Shown: piece by piece, positions 30,063-38,225 of the stretch
How the letters are laid out: the number at the start of each line of letters is the position of its first letter
How positions within the stretch are numbered: position 1 is the first letter of the stretch
NCBI GenBank assembly: GCA_041746135.1
Contig: JBGTHQ010000017.1
Span: forward strand, 62,001 to 126,000
Origin: Alg239-R122 sp041746135
GTDB taxonomy: Bacteria > Pseudomonadota > Alphaproteobacteria > Sphingomonadales > Sphingomonadaceae
Reading direction: 5' to 3'
DNA length: 64,000 nt
Made by a program: the position numbers and the translations under genes
The notes under the pieces: model-generated
The model's input: only the letters and a program-made list of their open reading frames with translations
What the model was told of the DNA's origin: nothing
Database searches by the model: none

Positions 30063-31163
30063 TTATACATTGAACTTAAACAGCATGATGTCGCCGTCCT
30101 GCGTCACATATTCCTTGCCTTCCTGCCGCAGCTTGCCCGCATCGCGCGCACCGCTTTCTCCGCCCAGCGCAACATAGTCGTCATAGGCGATGGTTTCGGC
30201 GCGGATGAAACCGCGTTCGAAATCGCTGTGGATTGCCCCGGCGGCCTGCGGGGCTTTCGACCCTTTTTCGACCGTCCATGCGCGCGCTTCCTTGGGCCCG
30301 CAGGTGAAAAAGGTGATCAGGTGCAACAGTTCATATCCAGCGCGAATGATCCGGGCTAATCCGGTTTCGCTGAGGCCGAGGTCGGAGAGAAACTCCATCT
30401 TCTCGTCGAGTTCCATACCGACCAGATCGGATTCGATCGCGGCGGACACGATGACCGCTTCGGCGCCCTCGGCCGTAGCCTTTTCGAACACCTTGGCGCT
30501 GAATTCGTTGCCTTCTGCCGCGCTGCCCTCATCGACATTGCACACGTACAATACGGGTTTGGAGGTGATGAGCTGCGCTTGCGCGAACAGCCGCTCCTCT
30601 TCTTCGCCGTCGGGAACGGTCAGTCGTGCGGGCTTGCCTTCGCGCAGCAGCTCGAGCGCCTGGCCCAGAACCGACGCAGCGGCTTTGGCTTCTTTGTCGC
30701 CCTGCTGGCCTTTTTTAATGAGGTTGGGGACACGCTTTTCAAGGCTTTCGAGATCGGACAGCAGCAATTCGGTTTCGACAATTTCGGCATCCGAAATCGG
30801 GTCGACCGTGTTGTTGACGTGCTGGACATCGTCGTCGATGAAGCAGCGCAGCACATGCACGATCGCATCGACTTCGCGGATATTGGCGAGAAACTGGTTG
30901 CCCAGCCCTTCGCCCTTGGACGCGCCCTTGACGAGACCCGCGATGTCGACGAAGCCGAGCAGTGTTTCGATAATCTTGGCGCTCTTGCCAATTTCGGCGA
31001 TTTTATACAAGCGCGGATCGGGCACCGCGACCTGTCCCACATTGGGTTCGATCGTACAGAACGGATAGTTGGCCGCCTGCGCCGCCTGCGTCTCGGTCAG
31101 CGCGTTGAACAACGTGGACTTGCCGACATTAGGCAGGCCGACAATACCGCATTTGAAACCCAT
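30063..31163 (-). CDS. ychF: Redox-regulated ATPase YchF (OLA1 type)
   Basis: A 366-residue Obg-family P-loop protein that prefers ATP. It has Walker A GLPNVGKSTLFNAL, the switch region, DIAGLVKGASKGEGLGNQFL (G3), an NVDEG motif in the non-canonical G4 position, and the C-terminal TGS-like domain ending VTQDGDIMLFKFNV. YchF binds ribosomes and is linked to stress responses. It sits alone between the M28 peptidase gene (convergent) and an SGNH hydrolase gene (divergent). Confidence 0.96.
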   Translation of the reverse strand: MGFKCGIVGLPNVGKSTLFNALTETQAAQAANYPFCTIEPNVGQVAVPDPRLYKIAEIGKSAKIIETLLGFVDIAGLVKGASKGEGLGNQFLANIREVDAIVHVLRCFIDDDVQHVNNTVDPISDAEIVETELLLSDLESLEKRVPNLIKKGQQGDKEAKAAASVLGQALELLREGKPARLTVPDGEEEERLFAQAQLITSKPVLYVCNVDEGSAAEGNEFSAKVFEKATAEGAEAVIVSAAIESDLVGMELDEKMEFLSDLGLSETGLARIIRAGYELLHLITFFTCGPKEARAWTVEKGSKAPQAAGAIHSDFERGFIRAETIAYDDYVALGGESGARDAGKLRQEGKEYVTQDGDIMLFKFNV

Positions 31164-31308
31164 TATATTGCTCCGTGAAATAAAATAACCGCTCGATAGC
31201 GGCTATGAATTTCGAATACCAGAGACAAGATAAAAAGGAGATTGTCTTTCCAGTTTTCTCGGCGCATTACTGGTTAATAAATAATTATAAAAAAACGGGA
31301 GAGTGAAT

Positions 31309-32283
31309 ATGAAGGCACGATTTATTGGCACCCTTGCTGCTGGTCTCGCACTGGCCGTGGCCGCACCGGCACAAGCCGAACGGACCACTGCCCAGTATAC
31401 ATCACTGACTGTGTTCGGAGATAGCCTAGTCGATGCCGGCAATATATTCACTTTGACGGGCGGAAGGGTACCCGCAACTGCTAATGGTTATTTCAACGGC
31501 CGTTTCACGAATGGCTATGACTATACCGATCTCCTCAGTATTGATTTGTTCGGCACACCGACGGTTGCCTCTTTACAAGGCGGTACGAATTTCGCCTTTG
31601 GCGGGGCGCGCGCAACCACCACTTCCTCCGTTCCCGATTTAACCGAACAGCTTTCAGCATTTGGCGCATATTTAGCTACAGGCAAAAGTGTCGATTCGAA
31701 CGGTCTAGTCATCCTCAACTTCGGGGGCAATGACATTTTCAATGCACCGACTAATCCGACTGCCCGGGATATGTTCATTCGGCAGGCGGCTCAAAATTAT
31801 GTGGACGGCGTGCAAACGCTTAACGATCTTGGCTTCCGCAACATTTTGCTCACCGGCTTTCCCGTATTGGACAATCCTTTGAGCTTTACTGCGGAAGGCT
31901 ATCTCAATACGGAACTGGCCCGGCTAAATCTGGCTAGCAACACTTCCTTTTTTCAATTCAGCTATCTCGATTTTTTCCAGCGAGTTAGGACTGCACCCGG
32001 TTCTCTCGGTTTGCCGGTTCAGGATCTTAGCCGAACCTGCCAGCAGGCGGGCACTGCCGCAATTGCAAGCGGGTGTAACGGCATATTTTCGTTTGACGGG
32101 ACACACCCGACTGCACCGATCCAGGCTGCGCTTTTCCGCGATATCAACCGGCAATTCAACTTGACGGCAGCGATTCCCGAGCCGGCCACATGGGCGATGA
32201 TGATCCTTGGATTTCTGGTCATGGGCACGGCATTGCGCCGCCGCTCCGCCGCACGCCCGCATGTGCGGGTCAGCTATAGCTGA
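31309..32283 (+). CDS. SGNH/GDSL hydrolase with PEP-CTERM sorting tail
   Basis: A 324-residue exported esterase-type enzyme. Signal peptide at residues 1-24 (...PAQAE); block I FGDSLVDAGN has the nucleophile serine, NFGGNDIFN is block III and FDGTHPT block V with the catalytic Asp and His. The C-terminus IPEPATWAMMILGFLVMG followed by RRRS is a PEP-CTERM sorting signal, so an exosortase elsewhere should process it at the surface. It resembles phospholipase/lecithinase-like GDSL enzymes. The ATG at 31309 follows GGGAGAG; the GTG six bases earlier is less likely. Confidence 0.9.
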   Translation: MKARFIGTLAAGLALAVAAPAQAERTTAQYTSLTVFGDSLVDAGNIFTLTGGRVPATANGYFNGRFTNGYDYTDLLSIDLFGTPTVASLQGGTNFAFGGARATTTSSVPDLTEQLSAFGAYLATGKSVDSNGLVILNFGGNDIFNAPTNPTARDMFIRQAAQNYVDGVQTLNDLGFRNILLTGFPVLDNPLSFTAEGYLNTELARLNLASNTSFFQFSYLDFFQRVRTAPGSLGLPVQDLSRTCQQAGTAAIASGCNGIFSFDGTHPTAPIQAALFRDINRQFNLTAAIPEPATWAMMILGFLVMGTALRRRSAARPHVRVSYS

Positions 32284-32298
32284 TTGCTTTGCTATTTT

Positions 32299-32343
32299 GG
32301 GTGAGTTACGCCGCTAACATCCGTTTCGTTGATGGACTCACCC
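32299..32343. terminator. Inverted repeat between the SGNH gene and pth
   Basis: GGGTGAGT (32299-32306) and ACTCACCC (32336-32343) form an 8-bp stem with a 29-base loop, overlapping the pth stop codon. It may end transcription of either converging gene, but the T-run is weak. Confidence 0.35.
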
Positions 32344-32907
32344 GTTTAGTCTCTGTGCTACATCGCTCATGAAGCGCGGATCGTTGTCTTCGGCCAGCCA
32401 ATGCGCCTCGGCTGCAATCGTGCCCAACATGTCCGCAAGATCGTCCATTTCCGTCTTGGTATAATTGCCCAGCACATGCCCGTGTACGCGCGCTTTGTGG
32501 CCGGGATGGCCAATACCGATGCGCACGCGGCGAAAATCGGGGCCGAGATGCGCAGCTGTGGATTTAAGACCGTTATGCCCCGCAAGACCGCCGCCGCGCT
32601 TGACCTTGATCTTGAACGGCTCGAGATCGAGTTCGTCATGGAAAACGGTAACGTCCTGCTCGCCCAGCTTGTAGAACCGCATGGCCTCGCCGATAGCCTG
32701 TCCACTTTCGTTCATGAAAGTCGCGGGTTTGAGGATGACGATTTTCTCACCCCCCAGCTGTCCTTCGGTCGTCCAGCCGAGAAATTTTTTCTTATAGTCG
32801 GGAAAATCATGCACTTGGCACAGCGCATCCATTGCCATAAAGCCGACATTGTGCCGGTGCAGCGCATATTGCGCACCCGGATTGCCCAGCCCGACCCACA
32901 ATTGCAT
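32338..32907 (-). CDS. pth: Peptidyl-tRNA hydrolase
   Basis: A 189-residue enzyme that frees tRNA from peptidyl-tRNA dropped by ribosomes. Family motifs: LWVGLGNPGAQYALHRHNVG (catalytic His in RHNVG), KPATFMNESGQA, VFHDELDLE and GGGLAGHNGLKS. The ATG at 32907 has GGGAG seven bases upstream and matches the family N-terminus; the frame opens at 32949. It lies downstream of rplY, a common pairing, but a strong hairpin with a T-run separates them. Confidence 0.96.
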   Translation of the reverse strand: MQLWVGLGNPGAQYALHRHNVGFMAMDALCQVHDFPDYKKKFLGWTTEGQLGGEKIVILKPATFMNESGQAIGEAMRFYKLGEQDVTVFHDELDLEPFKIKVKRGGGLAGHNGLKSTAAHLGPDFRRVRIGIGHPGHKARVHGHVLGNYTKTEMDDLADMLGTIAAEAHWLAEDNDPRFMSDVAQRLNG

Positions 32908-32933
32908 GCATGCTACTCCCATAAAGCCGACCA

Positions 32934-33012
32934 ATAAAAAACCGCCCAATTGAGCTTGCCTGCTCCGTGCTTACAGGCACATGCGGACAAGCTCAATGAG
33001 AGCGGCTTTTTA
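32934..33012 (-). terminator. Long hairpin with T-run between rplY and pth
   Basis: A 10-bp stem (32949-32958 with 32988-32997) is extended by a CCGC/GCGG outer pairing and holds an inner GTGC/GCAC hairpin. On the minus strand it is followed by TTTTTT (32936-32941 region). It lies about 30 bases before the pth start, so it is a terminator or attenuator for pth. A T-run on the other side means it could also work on the plus strand. Confidence 0.65.
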
Positions 33013-33028
33013 AACTTATACCGGGCGA

Positions 33029-33712
33029 CTAGTCTTTTGTATCTTCGCCCTCGGCTGTTTCGGCTTTCTGCTCGGTGATTTCGGTCACGGGCTCTTGTGG
33101 AGCACCTTCATCTGCGTCTTCACCTTCGCCATCGGCTTTCTTCAGCGCGGATGGAGCGACGACACCGGCGATGGTATAGTCGCGGTCGGTAATCGCGCTC
33201 TTGCTGCCTTCGGGCAGATTGACGGCGGAGATATGCACTGAATCGCCGACTTCCATGCCGGTCACGTCGATTTCGATCTGGTCGGGAATACGGGCCGCAT
33301 CGCAGATCAGCTCGATTTCATGGCGTACAACGTTGAGAACGCCGCCACGTTTCAGGCCGGGAGAGTCTTCCTGATTGATGAAGACCACGGGCACTTCGAC
33401 TTCGACCGTCGCGTCCTTCGAAAGCCGCAGAAAGTCGGCGTGGAGCGGGCGATCAGTAACCGGATGCAAGGACACGTCTTTCGGCAGCGTCCGGAACTTG
33501 TTCTGGCCGATGGACACTTCCACCAGCGAGTTCATCATGTGTCCGGTGTCGAGCAGCTTTTGCAAGTCGCGCTCAGCAACGTGGATGGTTTCGGGGTCTT
33601 TTTTGTCGCCATAGATTACAGCAGGAATGCGGCCTTCGCGACGTAGCGCACGAGAGGCTCCCTTGCCTGCTTTTTCGCGTGTCTCAGCCGACAGTTTAAG
33701 CTTGTCGCTCAT
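33029..33712 (-). CDS. rplY: 50S ribosomal protein L25 (CTC form)
   Basis: A 227-residue long form of bL25, which binds 5S rRNA. The L25 domain covers residues 1-95 (EKAGKGASRALRREGRIPAVIYG), the TL5/CTC beta domain covers 100-190, and the tail (GEDADEGAPQEPVTEITEQ) is an acidic extension as in many alphaproteobacteria. The start at 33712 is preceded by GGAGACTGACT on the minus strand. Confidence 0.96.
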   Translation of the reverse strand: MSDKLKLSAETREKAGKGASRALRREGRIPAVIYGDKKDPETIHVAERDLQKLLDTGHMMNSLVEVSIGQNKFRTLPKDVSLHPVTDRPLHADFLRLSKDATVEVEVPVVFINQEDSPGLKRGGVLNVVRHEIELICDAARIPDQIEIDVTGMEVGDSVHISAVNLPEGSKSAITDRDYTIAGVVAPSALKKADGEGEDADEGAPQEPVTEITEQKAETAEGEDTKD

Positions 33713-33859
33713 AGTCAGTCTCCAAATGGAATAGATGTTTCATGGTTTTTCCCGCCACACCTCCAGGGATGAACATGGCCGGGAAGCGGGCGCTATAGGG
33801 GGAGGGGGGGAAGAATGCAAGCACAGAGTCCGCATGCTGGCACAGCTACGCCCGCCCTA

Positions 33860-34756
33860 TCACTGCACCCGCGTCACTTTCAATCCGCGCGCGGCCAGCA
33901 TCGCCTGCACACCGTCCTCCCCGACCAGATGCCCTGCGCCGACGGCAATAAAGCCCCTTGTCTTGCGTTTCGCGAGCAAAGCGGCAATCTTGTCCGCCCA
34001 TAGTGCATTGCGCCGAGTCACAAGCGCCTGGCGTATGCCGGGGCGGGCAAGAAAGCCGGTACGGGTGGCGTCGCGCAGCGCATCCAGATCGCCCGACAGC
34101 CAGCTTGTCAAAATGCGCTGATAATCGGGCACCGCCTCATCCGCGCTTTCGATCACGGCTTCCAGCATCGCTCGCTGGTCGGCATCGGGCATTGTGTCGA
34201 AATAGCCCAATTGCTGCGCCGCGCTTTCCAATCCGGCGACTGGTTTGGCGCGCCGCCCGAATTCCTGGGTCAGTATTTTCTCGGCGCCATAATTGCCGCT
34301 CGCACCGACGCCCGCTGCGGTGGACGACCCAATCATCAACGCTGCCCCCCAGTTTTCGATATTTTCAAAAACATGGCCGGACAGGTTGGCGGCGTTCATG
34401 ACATCCCGGGCCGTGTCGCGAAGGCTTGGCCTGATCCGATCTTCCAATGTTCCCTGATCCGGCGATGCCGCCATTTCCCCGAATATCTTGCGGATTTGTG
34501 CGGTATCGTCGGCCGGGTCCAGTTCCAATACCAGCCAGTCGGCACGTTCGATCGCCGTGTCCAGCGTATCGACGCGCCAGACAACGTCTTTGGGCAGCGC
34601 ATGCATTGTCCCGAACAGGTAGGCCGATCCGCCTTTCCCCTCGACCAGCCATAAAGCGGGCTTTGCCTGTTTGGGCTGTTCGAATGCCGTATCGCGCTCG
34701 CTGTTGCAGGCGGCGAGTATGGTCAGGACGAATAAAAGAAAAAGCCGCATCATCAT
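33860..34756 (-). CDS. TraB/GumN family lipoprotein (paralogue 1)
   Basis: About 298 residues. The N-terminus has a hydrophobic stretch with a lipobox LAAC, so it should be a lipoprotein. The TraB/GumN (PF01963) domain shows SAYLFGTMHALP near the start and FIAVGAGHLVGEDGVQAML at the end, the two His/Glu-containing motifs of this Tiki-like family, which are related to metalloproteases. Function in bacteria is poorly known. Three ATG codons in a row (34756-34750) make the start uncertain; the frame opens at 34774. It is the last of three tandem paralogues. Confidence 0.85.
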   Translation of the reverse strand: MMMRLFLLFVLTILAACNSERDTAFEQPKQAKPALWLVEGKGGSAYLFGTMHALPKDVVWRVDTLDTAIERADWLVLELDPADDTAQIRKIFGEMAASPDQGTLEDRIRPSLRDTARDVMNAANLSGHVFENIENWGAALMIGSSTAAGVGASGNYGAEKILTQEFGRRAKPVAGLESAAQQLGYFDTMPDADQRAMLEAVIESADEAVPDYQRILTSWLSGDLDALRDATRTGFLARPGIRQALVTRRNALWADKIAALLAKRKTRGFIAVGAGHLVGEDGVQAMLAARGLKVTRVQ

Positions 34757-34854
34757 CGCCGCATCCATAGCCACCCCAAGGCGCGATGCAAATAGCCTAT
34801 GCCCACGCCACTCGCCAAAAAAGCCGGTCCCGGACGTGTAGAAGCTGTGTAAAT

Positions 34855-35793
34855 TCAGTAATCGACCCGCGTTGTTGCAATATTGCGCAATTTCAGCTGC
34901 TCCTGCACGCTACCTTCGCCGGCCATATGGCCTGCACCCACGGCCATGAATACGGTACCCGGCCGTTTGAGCCGTTCGTCGATCCAGCGCGACCACGCGG
35001 CATTGCGGCGGACCAGCAGAGCATCTTTCAAGCGACCGTCTACGAAGCTGTCGTTCATGATTTTCGCCAGCGTGCCGGGATCCCCCTTGCCCCATGCGTC
35101 GACCATCGCATCAATCTGGCGCACAGCCTGATCGATATCGTCCACGACAGCATTCAGATACGCGATTTGTCCTTCCTCGGGCGCGTTGTCGAACAGGCCG
35201 AGCTGATATTCCACCGTTTCCAGTTCGCTCAGTGTCTTGCCAGATTCTGTAGCCGCGGCGAGCAGCACCCTGTCGGCGCCGCTATTGGCATCATAGCCGG
35301 CTTTAATGACAGGAAGCACGCCCAGAGTGATGGCAGCAAACCAGGGTTCGAACTGGTCGAATGCCTCGACCGGCAGCCCGATATCCGTCATGGCCTTTTC
35401 ATAATCGGTGCGGTCCTTGGCATCCAGCTTGTCGCGCAGCGACGTGCCTCTCCTGTCGACCGCCAGCTTCGACACCGCAATTTGCGCATCCGGTCCATCG
35501 GGGTCAATGATTTCCACGACGAGCTCATCCGCCGCATCGAACGAAGTCTTGACCGCCTCGTCGAACCAGCCAAGTCCAGGCCGCAGAAAATGCACGGTAC
35601 CGAACAGGTAGATGGTCGTATCCGCATCTTTCACGACCCATAGCGCCGGGTCGATATCGATGGTTTGCACTGGCGACACCGGTGCCGGGGTCGCGGCCTC
35701 CTGCGCAAGCGCGGCGTCCGATACCGGGCTGCCAAAAGATGCAATGGCCAAAGTGAGTGCGCCGATGGTTGTTGTGAACGTATATTTTTGCAT
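34855..35793 (-). CDS. TraB/GumN family exported protein (paralogue 2)
   Basis: A 312-residue protein with a Sec signal peptide (residues 1-31, ...DAALAQE). The family motifs are TIYLFGTVHFLRPG and VFMAVGAGHMAGEGSVQEQL. The start at 35793 (MQKYTF) follows AGGAAAAACC; the frame opens at 35865. It is separated from paralogue 1 by about 98 bases and from paralogue 3 by about 99 bases, so each may have its own promoter. Confidence 0.87.
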   Translation of the reverse strand: MQKYTFTTTIGALTLAIASFGSPVSDAALAQEAATPAPVSPVQTIDIDPALWVVKDADTTIYLFGTVHFLRPGLGWFDEAVKTSFDAADELVVEIIDPDGPDAQIAVSKLAVDRRGTSLRDKLDAKDRTDYEKAMTDIGLPVEAFDQFEPWFAAITLGVLPVIKAGYDANSGADRVLLAAATESGKTLSELETVEYQLGLFDNAPEEGQIAYLNAVVDDIDQAVRQIDAMVDAWGKGDPGTLAKIMNDSFVDGRLKDALLVRRNAAWSRWIDERLKRPGTVFMAVGAGHMAGEGSVQEQLKLRNIATTRVDY

Positions 35794-35892
35794 GGTTTTT
35801 CCTAGTGATTCACGTTTAATTGAATATGGAACGACACTATATTCGAATTTCAGTTCGCGGCACATTTGCCCGACTTGATACGCCCGACTGTC

Positions 35893-36996
35893 TTAATGAA
35901 TGCGCTCGGCTTTCAGTCCGCGTTTCTCGAGCATGATCTGTACCGAATCATCGCCCGCAAAATGGCCTGCACCGACCGCCAGCAGGATATTGCCGGGCTG
36001 ATCCAGGCGTTGCTCCAGCCATTCGGCCCAGGCTGTGTTGCGGTCGACCAGCAAGATCTGGTAAAAACTGTCACCCATGTCCTCACGGGTCAGCCCGTCC
36101 GACAATTTTTCCGCTTTGCCCCGGGCCCAGTCGTGATCGCTGGCGAAGAAATCTGCGCTTTCTTCGGCGGAATCGGTTCTATCATCCGGTGTTTCGCCAT
36201 AAAGCGGGCCTTTGCCGCTCCAGTTGGAAAGTGTATCGTTCAAATCCTTGAGCAGCACAGTATCGTCCATCGCGCCCATAGCGCGAAACACCGCCATGCC
36301 ATCCTCAATCGATCGCACCGGCTTGCCGGCTTGCGCGAACACCCGTTCCAGCACCATTTCCACGCCATATTCATTAACCGAGCCCCGTTCTCCCGCCATG
36401 TCATAGTAAAGTATGAATGGCATCATCCACACCGGCATGCGGTCGAGATAGGCGATTGGCAGCTCCATCATCTCCGCGACTATACGGAGTTTTTCCTTGT
36501 TTTGCGGCAAGATCCGGTCGCTCAGGTCAGGCTTTCCCTTGGTCTGCTTGAGCAATTCGAGAATGGCGGCAAACCCGCCCACATCCATGTCTTCATCGGT
36601 GGTCTCGAGCACCAACTCGTCGGCATTGGCAATGATCGCGTCGAGCGCGGCCGAGCGCCATTTAAAACCGGGCGGGAGAATGTGAATAGTCCCGAACATA
36701 TAGATAGCCGTGTCATCGTCCGACAATTTCCAGATTGCCGGGCTCGGCTCGTAATCCTGAACTATGGGCGGAAACGCAGCAGCGTATAGTTCTTCCTCGT
36801 CAAGGAGCTGTTCAAGCTGCGCGATTGGCATCGCGTCCAGCTCTTCCTGAGAATAGTCGTCAAGTTTTCGGGGCGACTCTGCTGCCTCCTGCACGGCCGC
36901 GATGCGAGTCTCCTGCACGAAAGCATGCGCGGGCCCCGCAAATGATAGAGACAGCGAGAGAATAGCGAGTGGCAGCATCAGGTAACGGAACGACAT
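35893..36996 (-). CDS. TraB/GumN family exported protein (paralogue 3)
   Basis: A 367-residue protein with a signal peptide (residues 1-25, ...GPAHAF). An extra charged segment (about 38-75, DDYSQEELDAMPIAQLEQLL) precedes the family domain. Motifs AIYMFGTIHILPPG and ILLAVGAGHFAGDDSVQIML are kept. Between them is an insert (about residues 255-300, ending AEESADFFASDHDWARG) that makes it longer than its two neighbours. The start at 36996 follows GTGGAGAAACC. It is divergent from glyQ. Confidence 0.87.
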   Translation of the reverse strand: MSFRYLMLPLAILSLSLSFAGPAHAFVQETRIAAVQEAAESPRKLDDYSQEELDAMPIAQLEQLLDEEELYAAAFPPIVQDYEPSPAIWKLSDDDTAIYMFGTIHILPPGFKWRSAALDAIIANADELVLETTDEDMDVGGFAAILELLKQTKGKPDLSDRILPQNKEKLRIVAEMMELPIAYLDRMPVWMMPFILYYDMAGERGSVNEYGVEMVLERVFAQAGKPVRSIEDGMAVFRAMGAMDDTVLLKDLNDTLSNWSGKGPLYGETPDDRTDSAEESADFFASDHDWARGKAEKLSDGLTREDMGDSFYQILLVDRNTAWAEWLEQRLDQPGNILLAVGAGHFAGDDSVQIMLEKRGLKAERIH

Positions 36997-37201
36997 GGTT
37001 TCTCCACAGAATATAACGCGCCGAATGGAGCCCGAAGCCGGCAAAACGTCAAGCAATTTATCCGATGGTTTCTTGACCGCAAGCGCCGGTTCCGCCAAAG
37101 CGTGTGCGACATTTATGTTGCACATGCGAACGCAAAATATCGGGATACGCGAATTGGGCGAAACACTGCCAGATACACAAAAGGCCAACGGGACCGGGAA
37201 A

Positions 37202-38098
37202 TTGAGCTTTCAGGACATGATCCTGACGCTGCACAATTACTGGAGCGATCATGGCTGCCTGATCCTGCAACCCTATGACCTGGAAATGGGCGCAGGCACG
37301 TTTCATACCGCCACCACCTTGCGCGCTTTGGGGCCCGAGCCGTGGAATGCCGCGTTTGTGCAGCCGTGCCGCCGTCCGACCGACGGGCGCTATGGCGAAA
37401 ACCCCAATCGGCTGCAGCATTATTACCAGTATCAGGTGATCCTGAAACCGTCGCCCGCCAACTTGCAACAGCTCTATCTCGACAGCCTGACCGCAATCGG
37501 CATCGATCCCTTGCTGCACGATATCCGCTTTGTCGAGGATGACTGGGAAAGCCCGACGCTCGGTGCTTGGGGGCTGGGCTGGGAAGTGTGGTGCGACGGC
37601 ATGGAAGTCACGCAATTCACCTATTTCCAGCAAATGGGCGGCTATGACTGCAAGCCGGTTGCGGGCGAGCTGACTTATGGGCTCGAGCGGCTGGCCATGT
37701 ATATCCAGGGCGTCGACAGCGTGTACGATCTCGATTTCAATGGCCGCCCAAAAGGGAACGGGGGCGTGACCTACGGCGACGTATTCCGTGAAAACGAAGT
37801 GCAGCAAAGCACCTGGAATTTTGAGGTTGCCAATACCGATGCTTTGTTCGACCTGTTCAAAAAAGCGACCGCCGAGTGCGAGAATTGCCTCGAGGCAAAA
37901 CTACCGCTGCCCGCGTACGAGCAGGCGATCAAGGCAAGCCATATCTTCAACTTGCTACAGGCGCGTGGCGTGATTTCGGTGGCCGAGCGGCAGGCCTATA
38001 TGGGCCGCGTCCGCGATCTCGCCAAAGGCGCATGTGCCTCATGGATTGAAAAGAATAGCGCGAAATGGGCCGAGAAATACGAGGGATGGAGCGTATGA
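37202..38098 (+). CDS. glyQ: Glycyl-tRNA synthetase alpha chain
   Basis: The alpha subunit carries the class II catalytic core that activates glycine and charges tRNA-Gly, working as alpha2-beta2 with GlyS. Strong motifs: LQPYDLEMGAGTFHTATTLR, PCRRPTDGRYGENPNRLQHY, FVEDDWESPTLGAWGLGWEV and TYGLERLAMYIQG. The start is not obvious. TTG at 37202 gives LSFQDMILTL, the normal family N-terminus and length (298 residues), with GGGA before it. ATG at 37115 or 37124 would add about 26-29 unconserved residues and has no ribosome site. Confidence 0.94.
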   Translation: MSFQDMILTLHNYWSDHGCLILQPYDLEMGAGTFHTATTLRALGPEPWNAAFVQPCRRPTDGRYGENPNRLQHYYQYQVILKPSPANLQQLYLDSLTAIGIDPLLHDIRFVEDDWESPTLGAWGLGWEVWCDGMEVTQFTYFQQMGGYDCKPVAGELTYGLERLAMYIQGVDSVYDLDFNGRPKGNGGVTYGDVFRENEVQQSTWNFEVANTDALFDLFKKATAECENCLEAKLPLPAYEQAIKASHIFNLLQARGVISVAERQAYMGRVRDLAKGACASWIEKNSAKWAEKYEGWSV

Positions 38099-38119
38099 TG
38101 ATGTACGACATCCCTAACT

Positions 38120-38205
38120 GTCATGCTGAACTTGATTCAGCATCCAGAGCGGCAGGCGTAATGTTTTGCCAAACACCCTGGACCCTGAATCAAGTTCAGC
38201 ACGAC
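38120..38205. repeat. Inverted pair of palindromic repeats between glyQ and glyS
   Basis: A 28-base unit at 38120-38147 (GTCATGCTGAACTTGATTCA...) recurs as its reverse complement at 38178-38205, with only three differences. This is the layout of a REPIN-type mobile palindrome. It lies between cotranscribed genes and would fold into a long hairpin in the mRNA. Confidence 0.75.
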
Positions 38206-38225
38206 AAAGTATCGGGAGAGGCGAA

